Source: Salinivirgaceae bacterium
GTDB lineage: Bacteria; Bacteroidota; Bacteroidia; Bacteroidales; SZUA-534
Direction: 5' to 3'
NCBI GenBank assembly: GCA_017557605.1
Contig: JAFYYJ010000082.1
Location: forward strand, 1-44,129
DNA: 44,129 bases
The position numbers and the translations under genes are program-made. Shown piece after piece: positions 24,031 to 32,118 of this stretch (the first letter of the stretch is position 1; each line of letters opens with the position of its first letter). Under the pieces are notes generated by a model. The model was not told where the DNA came from. It saw nothing but the letters and a program-made list of their open reading frames with translations, and made no database searches.

Positions 24031-26457
24031 ATGTTCGCGCTTTTCAAAAAAGAATTATCCAGTTTCTTCAGTTCAATAACTGGTTATTTAGCGATTCTTA
24101 TTTTTCTGATAGCCACTGGGTTATTCCTTTGGGTAATACCAAGCGGCAACAACATTCTTGACAGCGGATTCGCCACACTCGACGGTCTGTTCGGCCTTGC
24201 GCCGTGGCTTTTTCTATTCCTTGTTCCGGCCATAACTATGCGCAGCTTTGCCGAAGAGCGCAAAACCGGAACGCTCGATTTGCTCCTCACCCGCCCTATG
24301 TCGGAGACCGCCGTTGTTATGGGCAAAGATTTGGCCGCCTTCTCCATTGTCATCATCGCAATACTACCGACACTCATCTATTTCCTGTCGGTGAGTCTGC
24401 TAGGCAACCCTGCCGGCAACATCGATACGGGCGGGACATGGGGCTCCTACATAGGTCTGGCGCTTCTGGCCATGGTCTATGTCAGCATTGGCGGATTCTG
24501 TTCGTCGCTTACTGACAATCAGGTTGTTGCTTTCCTAACTGCAGTGGTCATAACCTTCGTTTTTTACATCGGTTTCAGCCTGCTTGGCTCAATGCTTGGC
24601 AGCGTTGGTGTTGTCATCACCAATCTGAGCATTGACACGCACTATCAATCAGTGAGCCGTGGCGTTGTCGATACACGCGACTTGGTGTATTTTCTCTGCA
24701 TATCGGCGTTTTTTGTGATGCTGACACGCCTTAAACTGAAAAGCCGAATTTGGAAAACCAAGAAAAAACAGGACTTGACTGAATTCGGAATTTTAACGGC
24801 TATATTGCTGTTAATCGGCATCTTATCGTCATATTTCTTCGCACGCATCGACCTTACAACCGACAAACGTCACTCGCTGTCAACTTCAACCAAACAGATG
24901 CTACGACAACTCGACGACGAAATTTATTTCCGCATATATCTTGACGGTGAACTGCCCTCGGGCTTCAAACGTCTGCAAAACTCTGTGCGCGAGATGCTTG
25001 ATGAGTTCAGAGCCTACGGCGGCGACAATGTCCAATACGAATTTATCGACCCGGCTGAGAATCCTAACGAACGCGCACGCGAGCGTATCTTCCGCGAGCT
25101 TTACCAAAAGGGCCTCGACCCCACCAATCTGCAGGTGAAAGAAAGCGACGGCAGCACTTCACAGAAGATAATCTTCCCAGGAATTATGGTGTCGTACCAA
25201 GGACGCGAGGTGGCTGTCAACATCCTGAAAAATCATGTTACGGCTTCGTCCGAGGCCAATCTGCAAGCCTCAATACAGTCGCTCGAATACGATTTGACCT
25301 TCGCCATAAACCAGCTGCAAACCGCCGAGCCACCTATCATCGGGTTTGTGCGCGGACACGGCGAGCTGCCGCCCGAGCAAATGGAAGACATGTCGTACAC
25401 GCTCGGCAAATTCTACAATCTGCGCCAAGTCGATGCCAATGCCGAGATTCTGAAAACCGACTCTCTCGGCCGTCCTGTCTATCGCTTGATTGTTGTGGCA
25501 CAGCCTATTACACGCTTTGCCGAACAAGACAAATTCTTCATCGACCAGTACCTGATGAATGGCGGAAGCCTTCTTTGGCTCATCGACAACACCACAGCCA
25601 GCATGGACAGTCTGCAAACCAGCCGCGATGTGCTAGCCGCTCAGCTCGACCTCAACCTCGACGACCAGCTTTTCTGCTATGGCATCCGCTTGAACACCAA
25701 CCTGATACAAGATATGCAGTGCGCGGTTATCCCTGTTAACACGGCACTTGTGGGGCAGCCGCCAAAATTCGCACCGGCGCCATGGATTTTCTCACCAATG
25801 ATAACTCCGTTGGCATCGCACCCTATGACGAAAAACCTTGACATGCTCCGCATCGATTTCGCCTGCTCTGTCGACACCGTGGGTCTCGACGGCAATGTGC
25901 ACAAAACCGCGCTGCTCACCACATCGAAATACAGCCGGCTGGTTCCGCTGCCTGCTGACATCGACTTGTCAATTGTGGGCAACAGCCCGCAGCCTGAGGC
26001 TTTCACGCAATCTAATCTGCAAATTGGAGTGCTGCTCGAAGGCAGTTTCCGCAGCGCTTTTGCCAACCGTCCTCTCAAGGCCGAAGGATTCGACCAACGG
26101 CAATTCCTCCGCCAAAGCCAACCGGCGCGCATGATTGTCGTTTCCGACGGCGACATCATCCGCAACCAATTCCGCCAGAACGGCGACCAGCGCGAGCCGT
26201 TGCCACTCGGCTACGACCGCTTTACGGGCCAGACCTTCGGCAACAAGGAGTTTCTGCTAAATGCCGTCAACTACTTGTGCGGCTTCGACGAGCTAATGGA
26301 AAGTCGCTCAAAAGAGGTGAAAATGAGGATGCTCGACAAACCCAAAATCCTTGAGCAACGCCACTTGTGGCAAACCGTAAATGTCGTTCTGCCGATAGTG
26401 CTGATGTGTTGTTTCGGATTTGTTTTCAATATGATACGCAAAAAGAAATACGCTTGA
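24031..26457 (+). CDS. Fused GldF-GldG ABC transporter protein
   Basis: An 808-residue protein joining two parts usually encoded separately. Residues 1 to about 240 are an ABC-2 type permease of GldF type: FALFKKELSSFFSSITGYL, six hydrophobic segments and MRSFAEERKTGTLDLLLTRP. The rest, after TKKKQDLTEFG, is GldG: a membrane helix, then LTTDKRHSLSTSTKQML, DEIYFRIYLDG and the long extracytoplasmic part ending in a C-terminal membrane helix (about 775-800). I start at the ATG at 24031, the family N-terminus. The frame opens back to 23887 inside the tRNA-Arg 3' end. In gliding flavobacteria GldF and GldG form an ABC transporter with the ATPase GldA; no gldA is in this window. In Bacteroidales the system may serve another export role. 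Confidence 0.85.
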   Translation: MFALFKKELSSFFSSITGYLAILIFLIATGLFLWVIPSGNNILDSGFATLDGLFGLAPWLFLFLVPAITMRSFAEERKTGTLDLLLTRPMSETAVVMGKDLAAFSIVIIAILPTLIYFLSVSLLGNPAGNIDTGGTWGSYIGLALLAMVYVSIGGFCSSLTDNQVVAFLTAVVITFVFYIGFSLLGSMLGSVGVVITNLSIDTHYQSVSRGVVDTRDLVYFLCISAFFVMLTRLKLKSRIWKTKKKQDLTEFGILTAILLLIGILSSYFFARIDLTTDKRHSLSTSTKQMLRQLDDEIYFRIYLDGELPSGFKRLQNSVREMLDEFRAYGGDNVQYEFIDPAENPNERARERIFRELYQKGLDPTNLQVKESDGSTSQKIIFPGIMVSYQGREVAVNILKNHVTASSEANLQASIQSLEYDLTFAINQLQTAEPPIIGFVRGHGELPPEQMEDMSYTLGKFYNLRQVDANAEILKTDSLGRPVYRLIVVAQPITRFAEQDKFFIDQYLMNGGSLLWLIDNTTASMDSLQTSRDVLAAQLDLNLDDQLFCYGIRLNTNLIQDMQCAVIPVNTALVGQPPKFAPAPWIFSPMITPLASHPMTKNLDMLRIDFACSVDTVGLDGNVHKTALLTTSKYSRLVPLPADIDLSIVGNSPQPEAFTQSNLQIGVLLEGSFRSAFANRPLKAEGFDQRQFLRQSQPARMIVVSDGDIIRNQFRQNGDQREPLPLGYDRFTGQTFGNKEFLLNAVNYLCGFDELMESRSKEVKMRMLDKPKILEQRHLWQTVNVVLPIVLMCCFGFVFNMIRKKKYA

Positions 26458-27410
26458 TGAACCGCAAACTATTGTTGTCAGTATTAGCCGCACTGGCGCT
26501 CATAACAGCAATCACGGAGCTGCGTCACGGAAAATCGACTCTGTCGAAATCGCAAAGCTATTTTGCCATAAGCGACACCGCCGCACTGACAACCATACGC
26601 ATACAGGCGGCAAAAGGCGACACCGTAATTCTGCAAAAGATTGGTAACAAATGGTTTGCAAACAACAACACACCCGTCCGCGCCGAGATGATGTCGGCAT
26701 TAATGAAGACGCTGCACGACATTGACAAAACCAAAAACGTGTCGAATGCCGAAGCCCGACAGGCCGCATCAACACTCGAAACCAATGGTTTTCATCTTGA
26801 AGCAATGGCCAACCGCCGCAAAATGGCCGACTACAGCTACTGCTTCTCCGGCTACACCTGCTACGCAACCATAACCAATAGCAACCGTTTCTTTGTTGTA
26901 TCGGTGGCCGGATATCCACAACTGCTGGATATTCTGCAAATTGCATCACCGGCAGGCTGGCGCAGCCGCGAGGTGTTCGCCGTCAACCCCGACAACATTT
27001 TCCAGATAATCTTCAACGACGAACAGAAACCCGAAAACTCATTTACAATATGCCGTGCTGGCCGCGATTTTGAACTGAAAAGCTATCCTATCGGGCTGAA
27101 AATAAACAATATCAACAAAGAAAAACTATTCCGATACATAGGCCAATTCAAGCACATAACATACACCGTCGATTCGCAACTGACTGTAAAACAAGCCGAT
27201 TCGGTCAAAAGACAGACGCCGCTGTTCACGCTCTCGGTCACAACCGCCGACGGGCAGGAGTTCTGGTGTAAGGGATTCAGCCGCCAACTGCAGCCCGACA
27301 CCCCCGACTACGACAACTTCTATCTGCAACTTGCCGACGGCAACCTTGTCATAGCCCGATATTTCGATTTCGACCCAGTTATGAAGAAGTGCAGCTATTT
27401 TACCGAATAA
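26457..27410 (+). CDS. DUF4340-like membrane-anchored protein
   Basis: A 317-residue protein that starts with an N-terminal membrane anchor (MNRKLLLSVLAALALITAI). LTTIRIQAAKGDTVILQKIGN then W resembles the DUF4340 domain, which is often encoded beside GldG-like ABC transport genes. Its ATG shares one base with the TGA of the fusion gene (TGATG), so it is translated with it and probably forms part of the same membrane complex. The longer frame to 26367 lies inside the fusion gene and is rejected. Molecular role unknown. Confidence 0.7.
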   Translation: MNRKLLLSVLAALALITAITELRHGKSTLSKSQSYFAISDTAALTTIRIQAAKGDTVILQKIGNKWFANNNTPVRAEMMSALMKTLHDIDKTKNVSNAEARQAASTLETNGFHLEAMANRRKMADYSYCFSGYTCYATITNSNRFFVVSVAGYPQLLDILQIASPAGWRSREVFAVNPDNIFQIIFNDEQKPENSFTICRAGRDFELKSYPIGLKINNINKEKLFRYIGQFKHITYTVDSQLTVKQADSVKRQTPLFTLSVTTADGQEFWCKGFSRQLQPDTPDYDNFYLQLADGNLVIARYFDFDPVMKKCSYFTE

Positions 27411-27422
27411 CATATAGGAACT

Positions 27423-27989
27423 ATGGATTTACAAACTATTGAGAATCAAACCAAAAAGATAATCACCGACCTACTTGACGCTCATCCTCAGCCCAAAGGA
27501 GCGATTTTTGTCATCGGCTGCTCGTCGAGCGAGGTGGCAGGCGGCATTATAGGCAAAAATTCGAGCGAGGAGATTGGTCGCACTATATTCAATACCGCCT
27601 ATCAACTGCTCTCAGAACGAGGCATTTACCTTGCCTGTCAATGCTGCGAGCACCTGAACCGCGCGCTTGTGGTTGAGTCCGAATGTGCCGAACGTTACGG
27701 CTATGAGCCTGTCTGCGTAGTGCCGTGGTTGCACGGCGGTGGCTCGTTTGCAACAGCGGCATACCATAGTTTCCGCAAACCTGTTGTGGTTGAGCACATT
27801 AAAGCATCAGCCGGCCTCGACATAGGCGATACACTTATCGGCATGCACCTGAAAGACGTGGCCGTTCCGGTTCATCCGACACAAAAGCAAATTGGCGAAG
27901 CCCATGTGGCCGCAGCCTATTGTCGTCCGAAGCTTATTGGCGGCGAAAGAGCCAGATATAAAAACGATAACGAAAACGAGAAACTATAA
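27423..27989 (+). CDS. UPF0340 family protein (TIGR01440)
   Basis: A 188-residue protein matching the UPF0340/YwlG family. Diagnostic stretches are FVIGCSSSEVAGGIIGKNSS, GIYLACQCCEHLNRALVVE, VPWLHGGGSFATAAY and GMHLKDVAVPVH. Length is normal for the family. Function is not established; it is a cytoplasmic protein without membrane segments. It follows the DUF4340-like gene by 12 bases and is probably on the same transcript. Confidence 0.9.
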   Translation: MDLQTIENQTKKIITDLLDAHPQPKGAIFVIGCSSSEVAGGIIGKNSSEEIGRTIFNTAYQLLSERGIYLACQCCEHLNRALVVESECAERYGYEPVCVVPWLHGGGSFATAAYHSFRKPVVVEHIKASAGLDIGDTLIGMHLKDVAVPVHPTQKQIGEAHVAAAYCRPKLIGGERARYKNDNENEKL

Positions 27990-27997
27990 CGGAAAAT

Positions 27998-28028
27998 CAC
28001 AATGCCATATTCAAATCAACGCATTGTG
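27998..28028 (+). other. Inverted repeat downstream of UPF0340 gene
   Basis: Perfect 8-bp arms CACAATGC / GCATTGTG around a 15-base loop, followed after nine bases by TTTTT. It could be a weak terminator or an operator for the dnaN promoter region. The wide loop makes terminator function uncertain. Confidence 0.4.
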
Positions 28029-28124
28029 TTACAATAGTTTTTGTTGTCAACAATACATATAGTACTTGTTAAAAACAATTGCTCGCAAATTCACCTATTT
28101 TTATAGTACCAACCCAAATTTTTA

Positions 28125-28132
28125 TAAATTTG
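28125..28132 (+). promoter_or_regulatory. Putative -7 box of dnaN
   Basis: TAAATTTG fits TAnnTTTG, 36 bases before the dnaN ATG. No -33 TTTG stands at the expected distance. Confidence 0.45.
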
Positions 28133-28167
28133 AGCGTTTTTACGAAATCAATTTAAAACACATACAA

Positions 28168-29304
28168 ATGAATTTTATCGTATCAAGTTCGGAGCTTTTA
28201 GCTCAATTGCAGGCGGCAAGCAGTGTAATTGCTAACAAAAACACTATGCCTATCCTCGACAATTTTCTTTTCGACCTTCAGGGCACCAAACTGACAATAA
28301 CAGCGTCAGACATTGAAACGACAATCATCGCCTCACTCAATGTCGACTCGGCAAACGGCGAAGGCAAAGTGGCCTTGGACGCCAAACGTCTGCTCAGCAT
28401 CCTCAAGGAGTTCCCCGAGCAGCCACTCACCTTCAACATCAACGACATCGACAGCAACAGAAAAGCAGTCGACATAGTTATCAATTCCGGCAAATACAGC
28501 ATCGTTGGTGTCAACGGCGACGATTTTCCGGTTGTTCAGAGCCTCGACGACGACGCATGCCGCGTACAACTCACCTCCGACGCCCTTATGCAGGGTGTTT
28601 CGAAGGCCATTTTCGCCACATCGGCCGATGACCTCCGTCCAGTTATGACAGGCATCTTTATCGAGATAGCTCAAGGCAAGGTGAAATTTGTCGCTTCCGA
28701 CGGACACAAGCTGGTATGTTACACCCGCGCCGACGTAAGCAGCGATAGCGAGAGTTCGTTCATTCTGCCCAAAAAGCCTGCCACACTGCTCAAAAACATT
28801 CTTTCGAAAGCCGACACTCAGGTACAGCTCGCCTTCGACAAGAAAAACGCCGTCATCGAATTTGGCGATTTCAAACTCATCTGCCGCCTCATTGACGGAC
28901 AATTTCCAAACTATCAGGCGGTTATACCTCGCGAGGCACCGCGTAAACTAATCATAGACCGCAACATGCTACGCAACTGCGTAAGCCGCGTGTCGGTGTT
29001 CTCAAACCAAGCCAGCAACCTTATAAAACTGTCAATCAAAGCCAACCAGATTGGCGTCTCGGCACAGGATATCGATTTCTCGGTATCGGCATACGAGACA
29101 GTTGACTGTCAGTACGAAGGTGAGGATATGGAGATAGGATTCAAATCAGTGTTCCTGATTGAGATTCTGAAAAACCTCGACAGCAGCGACAATGTGGTTA
29201 TCAATCTGTCTGATGCCACACGAGCCGGCACCTTTGTTCCGTTCGACCCCAAAAACGCCGATGAGGAAGTGCTGATGCTGCTCATGCCGATGATGCTTAA
29301 CTAA
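28168..29304 (+). CDS. dnaN: DNA polymerase III beta subunit (sliding clamp)
   Basis: A 378-residue sliding clamp that holds the replicative polymerase on DNA as a dimeric ring. The N-terminus MNFIVSSSELLAQLQAASSVI is typical, followed by NTMPILDNFLF. Middle motifs include ATSADDLRPVMTGIFIE and SDGHKL. The C-terminus has IGFKSVFLIEIL and ends VLMLLMPMMLN, the usual P-M rich end of the family. The ATG at 28168 gives the conserved N-terminus; the frame opens earlier at 28066 with 34 unrelated residues. A -7 box lies upstream and a strong terminator downstream, so it is probably a single-gene unit. No dnaA or recF is adjacent. Confidence 0.97.
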   Translation: MNFIVSSSELLAQLQAASSVIANKNTMPILDNFLFDLQGTKLTITASDIETTIIASLNVDSANGEGKVALDAKRLLSILKEFPEQPLTFNINDIDSNRKAVDIVINSGKYSIVGVNGDDFPVVQSLDDDACRVQLTSDALMQGVSKAIFATSADDLRPVMTGIFIEIAQGKVKFVASDGHKLVCYTRADVSSDSESSFILPKKPATLLKNILSKADTQVQLAFDKKNAVIEFGDFKLICRLIDGQFPNYQAVIPREAPRKLIIDRNMLRNCVSRVSVFSNQASNLIKLSIKANQIGVSAQDIDFSVSAYETVDCQYEGEDMEIGFKSVFLIEILKNLDSSDNVVINLSDATRAGTFVPFDPKNADEEVLMLLMPMMLN

Positions 29305-29325
29305 AAGTGTTACAGCGATATGCAC

Positions 29326-29360
29326 AAAGGGAAAGTGGAACACCGCTTTCCCTTTTTCTT
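29326..29360 (+). terminator. Rho-independent terminator after dnaN
   Basis: A 13-bp stem (AAAGGGAAAGTGG pairing with CCGCTTTCCCTTT, one T-G wobble) around an AACA loop, then a T-rich tract. It starts 22 bases after the dnaN stop. Confidence 0.92.
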
Positions 29361-29431
29361 TGCCACAATGATTAATTAGGCTGATGAAAGTTTAAATATG
29401 ATTGCCGAGGGCAAACTCAAAACAAAAATTA

Positions 29432-29439
29432 TAACTTTG
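29432..29439 (+). promoter_or_regulatory. -7 box of the DUF4271-hemD pair
   Basis: TAACTTTG fits TAnnTTTG, 20 bases before the ATG at 29459. This gives a short leader of about 13 bases. Confidence 0.55.
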
Positions 29440-29458
29440 CAGCGATTCACAAAAGCAG

Positions 29459-30745
29459 ATGAATTATACATTTCAGAACGGTAGTCAGGCAGATAGTGTG
29501 TCGTCGCAAATAGCTGCGCCGACAATCAACACTGACCTTTTCCGCACGTTCGATTTCAACGGCGCTGATGCTTTCCGCGTCGACTCGAGCCGCATAGCGG
29601 CAAAGCCGGTGGCACCTATAATCAAAACGGTACCGTACGTTCCTGAAAACGACACTATCACACATCCCGAATACGATGTGCTGACAGGCGAATTTGTAAT
29701 CCAGCACGACAACTCACTGGCTTCGCAGCTCCGTCTGAACCCCATTGCGCCCGACACTACGCTTCGACCGGTATCGATGCCCATTGAGCAGACGCAGGTT
29801 GCCGCCGCACCGCAGCATAGCGCACCCGACACAGTATCATCGATTGTCGTTCCGGCGCGTCAAACGCAGGTTCTGGAAGATGCAGGCACACCCATTCTGG
29901 CGGAAACCGATGCCACACCGGCCGACACTGTCGCCATAGTTGCCGAGAATGCAGCCGACACTCTTACCGCCCTGTCCGATACCACAATTGTGGCCACCGA
30001 CACCATAACAACCGTACAGGCGGGCACGCATCTGTTTACAGAGAAAGAGGGCAAGCCGATAAACCGCAAGCTCAACAACTTCTCTGTAAACCGCAATGTG
30101 GGCGAAACCGACTGGATGATTGGTGTCATAATAGCATCGTTCGTTCTATTCATTTGGGCGCGAATGATTTACGGCAAATTCATCGGTATGGTGATGCAAT
30201 CGGTTATGAGCGCCTTTACCGCTCGCCGCGTCTATTCCGAAACAAATGCTGTACGCAACCGCATCTATTTCATACTCAATATTATATTCTATATAAATAC
30301 CAGTCTGCTCCTATGCCAGTCTTTTGAATTCTACGGATTCAAAGTGTTTGATGACAGCAGTTTCATGCACTTCCTGGTATGCTTTGGAGCCATTGTTGTA
30401 TTTTTCTTGCTACGCACAATTGTCCTGAAAACAATCGATTTCTTGTTCGAAACCAAGGCCTTTGGCGAATATAATTTCACCATTTATCTGTTTAACAAGG
30501 CTTTCGGACTATTGGTGCTGCCAGTGGTGACTGTCATACCGTTTGTACCGTCGTTTGTGGCCGAAAAGCTTATTTGGGCAGGGTTTGCGCTGCTTGCACT
30601 AAGCTACTTGTTGACATTGTTCCGTGGATTGCGAATTTGTTTAAAAAATAGGGTTTCAATTTTCTATTTGTTTTTCTACCTTTGTGCCCTTGAAATTTTA
30701 CCTATAACAACACTGTGCAAATTAGTGATTGACTATTGTTTATAG
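29459..30745 (+). CDS. DUF4271 family membrane protein
   Basis: A 428-residue protein. The first 200 or so residues are low complexity, rich in Thr, Asp, Ala and Pro, with no signal peptide. From about 215 comes a membrane domain with five to six hydrophobic segments (WMIGVIIASFVLFIWARM, RIYFILNIIFYINTSLLL, FLVCFGAIVVFFLLR, FGLLVLPVVTVIPFVP, LIWAGFALLALSYLLT). This membrane part matches DUF4271, a Bacteroidota family typically encoded next to the HemD-like gene, as here. Function unknown; an inner-membrane location is clear. The long Thr/Ala-rich N-terminal region is unusual and probably disordered. Confidence 0.85.
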   Translation: MNYTFQNGSQADSVSSQIAAPTINTDLFRTFDFNGADAFRVDSSRIAAKPVAPIIKTVPYVPENDTITHPEYDVLTGEFVIQHDNSLASQLRLNPIAPDTTLRPVSMPIEQTQVAAAPQHSAPDTVSSIVVPARQTQVLEDAGTPILAETDATPADTVAIVAENAADTLTALSDTTIVATDTITTVQAGTHLFTEKEGKPINRKLNNFSVNRNVGETDWMIGVIIASFVLFIWARMIYGKFIGMVMQSVMSAFTARRVYSETNAVRNRIYFILNIIFYINTSLLLCQSFEFYGFKVFDDSSFMHFLVCFGAIVVFFLLRTIVLKTIDFLFETKAFGEYNFTIYLFNKAFGLLVLPVVTVIPFVPSFVAEKLIWAGFALLALSYLLTLFRGLRICLKNRVSIFYLFFYLCALEILPITTLCKLVIDYCL

Positions 30746-30780
30746 TAATATTTGAAGTCTAACTTAAAATAACAAAAACC

Positions 30781-31539
30781 TTGAAAATCAAAAAAATATT
30801 GGTTTCACAGCCAAAGCCCACGACTGAGAAGTCACCATATTTCGACTTGGCCGACAAATACAATCTGAAAATTGATTTCAGGCCATTTATCACCGTTACC
30901 CCTATCGACGCCAAGGAGTTCCGTAAAGAAAAGGTGAACATTCTCGACCATACGGCTGTCATTTTCACAAGCAAGCACGCTATCGACCACTTGTTCCGCA
31001 TGTGCGAGGAGATGCGTGTTGTTCTGCCCGACGATATGAAATATTTCTGCACCACTGAGTCAATAGCGCTCTACCTGCAGAAATACATAACATACCGCAA
31101 GCGCAAGATTTTCTTCGGCACGGGCACGTTCACCGACTTGCTTTCAGTTCTTGACAAGCACAAGGAGAACAAATTCCTTCTGCCGTCGTCGGACAAGTAT
31201 AAACCTGAGGTTATTGAGCAGCTTAAGGCTCACAATATCGACCACACGCTAGCCATTCTGTACCAGACTGTGGCAACCGATATGTCGGACATTGCTGACC
31301 AGAACTACGATATCATGTGTTTCTTCAGCCCCGAGGGTATTAAATCGCTGAAAACCAACTTCCCCAATTTTGAGCAAAACGATATCAAGATTGCGGCTTT
31401 CGGCCCGACAACAGCAAAAGCCGTTGAGAACGCCAACCTGCGTCTCGACATCAAGGCCCCGCTGCCCGAAGCTCCGTCGATGCCAGCGGCTTTAGAGCTG
31501 TTTATCAAGGATATGAATAAGGCTTGTAAGAAAAATTAA
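30781..31539 (+). CDS. hemD: Uroporphyrinogen-III synthase-like protein, TTG start
   Basis: A 252-residue protein of the HemD family, which cyclises hydroxymethylbilane to uroporphyrinogen III in heme synthesis. Visible family segments are KKILVSQPKPTTEKSPYFDLA, AVIFTSKHAIDHLF, FLLPSSDKYKPEVIEQL, ILYQTV, MCFFSPEGIKSL and IAAFGPTTAKAV. The start codon is TTG at 30781; the next in-frame ATG would remove the conserved N-terminus. It follows DUF4271 by 35 bases and is closed by a strong terminator. Whether it acts in heme synthesis cannot be judged, as no other hem gene is present in the window. Confidence 0.85.
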   Translation: MKIKKILVSQPKPTTEKSPYFDLADKYNLKIDFRPFITVTPIDAKEFRKEKVNILDHTAVIFTSKHAIDHLFRMCEEMRVVLPDDMKYFCTTESIALYLQKYITYRKRKIFFGTGTFTDLLSVLDKHKENKFLLPSSDKYKPEVIEQLKAHNIDHTLAILYQTVATDMSDIADQNYDIMCFFSPEGIKSLKTNFPNFEQNDIKIAAFGPTTAKAVENANLRLDIKAPLPEAPSMPAALELFIKDMNKACKKN

Positions 31540-31563
31540 TCTTTTCAAAGTGTTTTAAGTGGA

Positions 31564-31593
31564 GGGTGTCGCCAAAAGGCGGTACCCTTTTTT
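31564..31593 (+). terminator. Rho-independent terminator after hemD
   Basis: Fully paired 10-bp stem GGGTGTCGCC / GGCGGTACCC (two G-T wobbles) around AAAA, followed by TTTTTT. Confidence 0.92.
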
Positions 31594-31630
31594 GTTTATA
31601 GGGCCAAAGGGCGGCAAAGCATAAATACAC

Positions 31631-31638
31631 TATATTTG
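31631..31638 (+). promoter_or_regulatory. -7 box of the rnpA operon
   Basis: TATATTTG fits TAnnTTTG, 22 bases before the rnpA ATG. It follows directly on the hemD terminator. Confidence 0.6.
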
Positions 31639-31660
31639 CACCTTAAACGCAGTGATTTCC

Positions 31661-32071
31661 ATGTCGCAAACCATTCGTCAATATACCTACAAGCGCGCCG
31701 AGCACCTGAAGCAGCAAAAGCTGATTGACCTTGTTTTTCAGCAGAATAAGAGCATGCGTGTGGGACCGTTGAAAATGGTTTACGCAATTGTGCCGGCCGA
31801 CAGTTTCAACTATCAGGTTGCGTTTGTGGCGCCCAAAAAGATACATCATTTGGCTGTTGACCGCAACCGCAACAAACGGCTGATGCGCGAGGCTTTCAGG
31901 CTCAACCGACACATAATGACCGACGCTGTTGGCCAACCGCCCGTACAGGTGCTGTTCATCTTCATCGCCCAGAACACCGAGCCTATGGCATTCGCCGATG
32001 TATCGGACTATATGAGCCGCCTACTTACGCAATTGTCGGAAAAAGTGGCAAAAAACTGCGTTAATTTATAA
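31661..32071 (+). CDS. rnpA: Ribonuclease P protein component
   Basis: The protein subunit that helps the RNase P RNA trim tRNA 5' ends. The 136-residue product is basic and has the signature DRNRNKRLMREAFRLNR (about 67-83) in the central cleft. AFVAPKKIHHLAVDRN precedes it. I start at the ATG at 31661 (MSQTIRQYTY), three residues inside the longest frame, since it gives a 16-base leader from the -7 box. It opens the run with the S41 protease. yidD, a frequent rnpA neighbour, is absent: only 47 bases separate the two genes. Confidence 0.93.
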   Translation: MSQTIRQYTYKRAEHLKQQKLIDLVFQQNKSMRVGPLKMVYAIVPADSFNYQVAFVAPKKIHHLAVDRNRNKRLMREAFRLNRHIMTDAVGQPPVQVLFIFIAQNTEPMAFADVSDYMSRLLTQLSEKVAKNCVNL

Positions 32072-32118
32072 TGTTATCTTACATTTGTTTGTCGGCCTAA
32101 CTATGCGCCGATTTTGAT

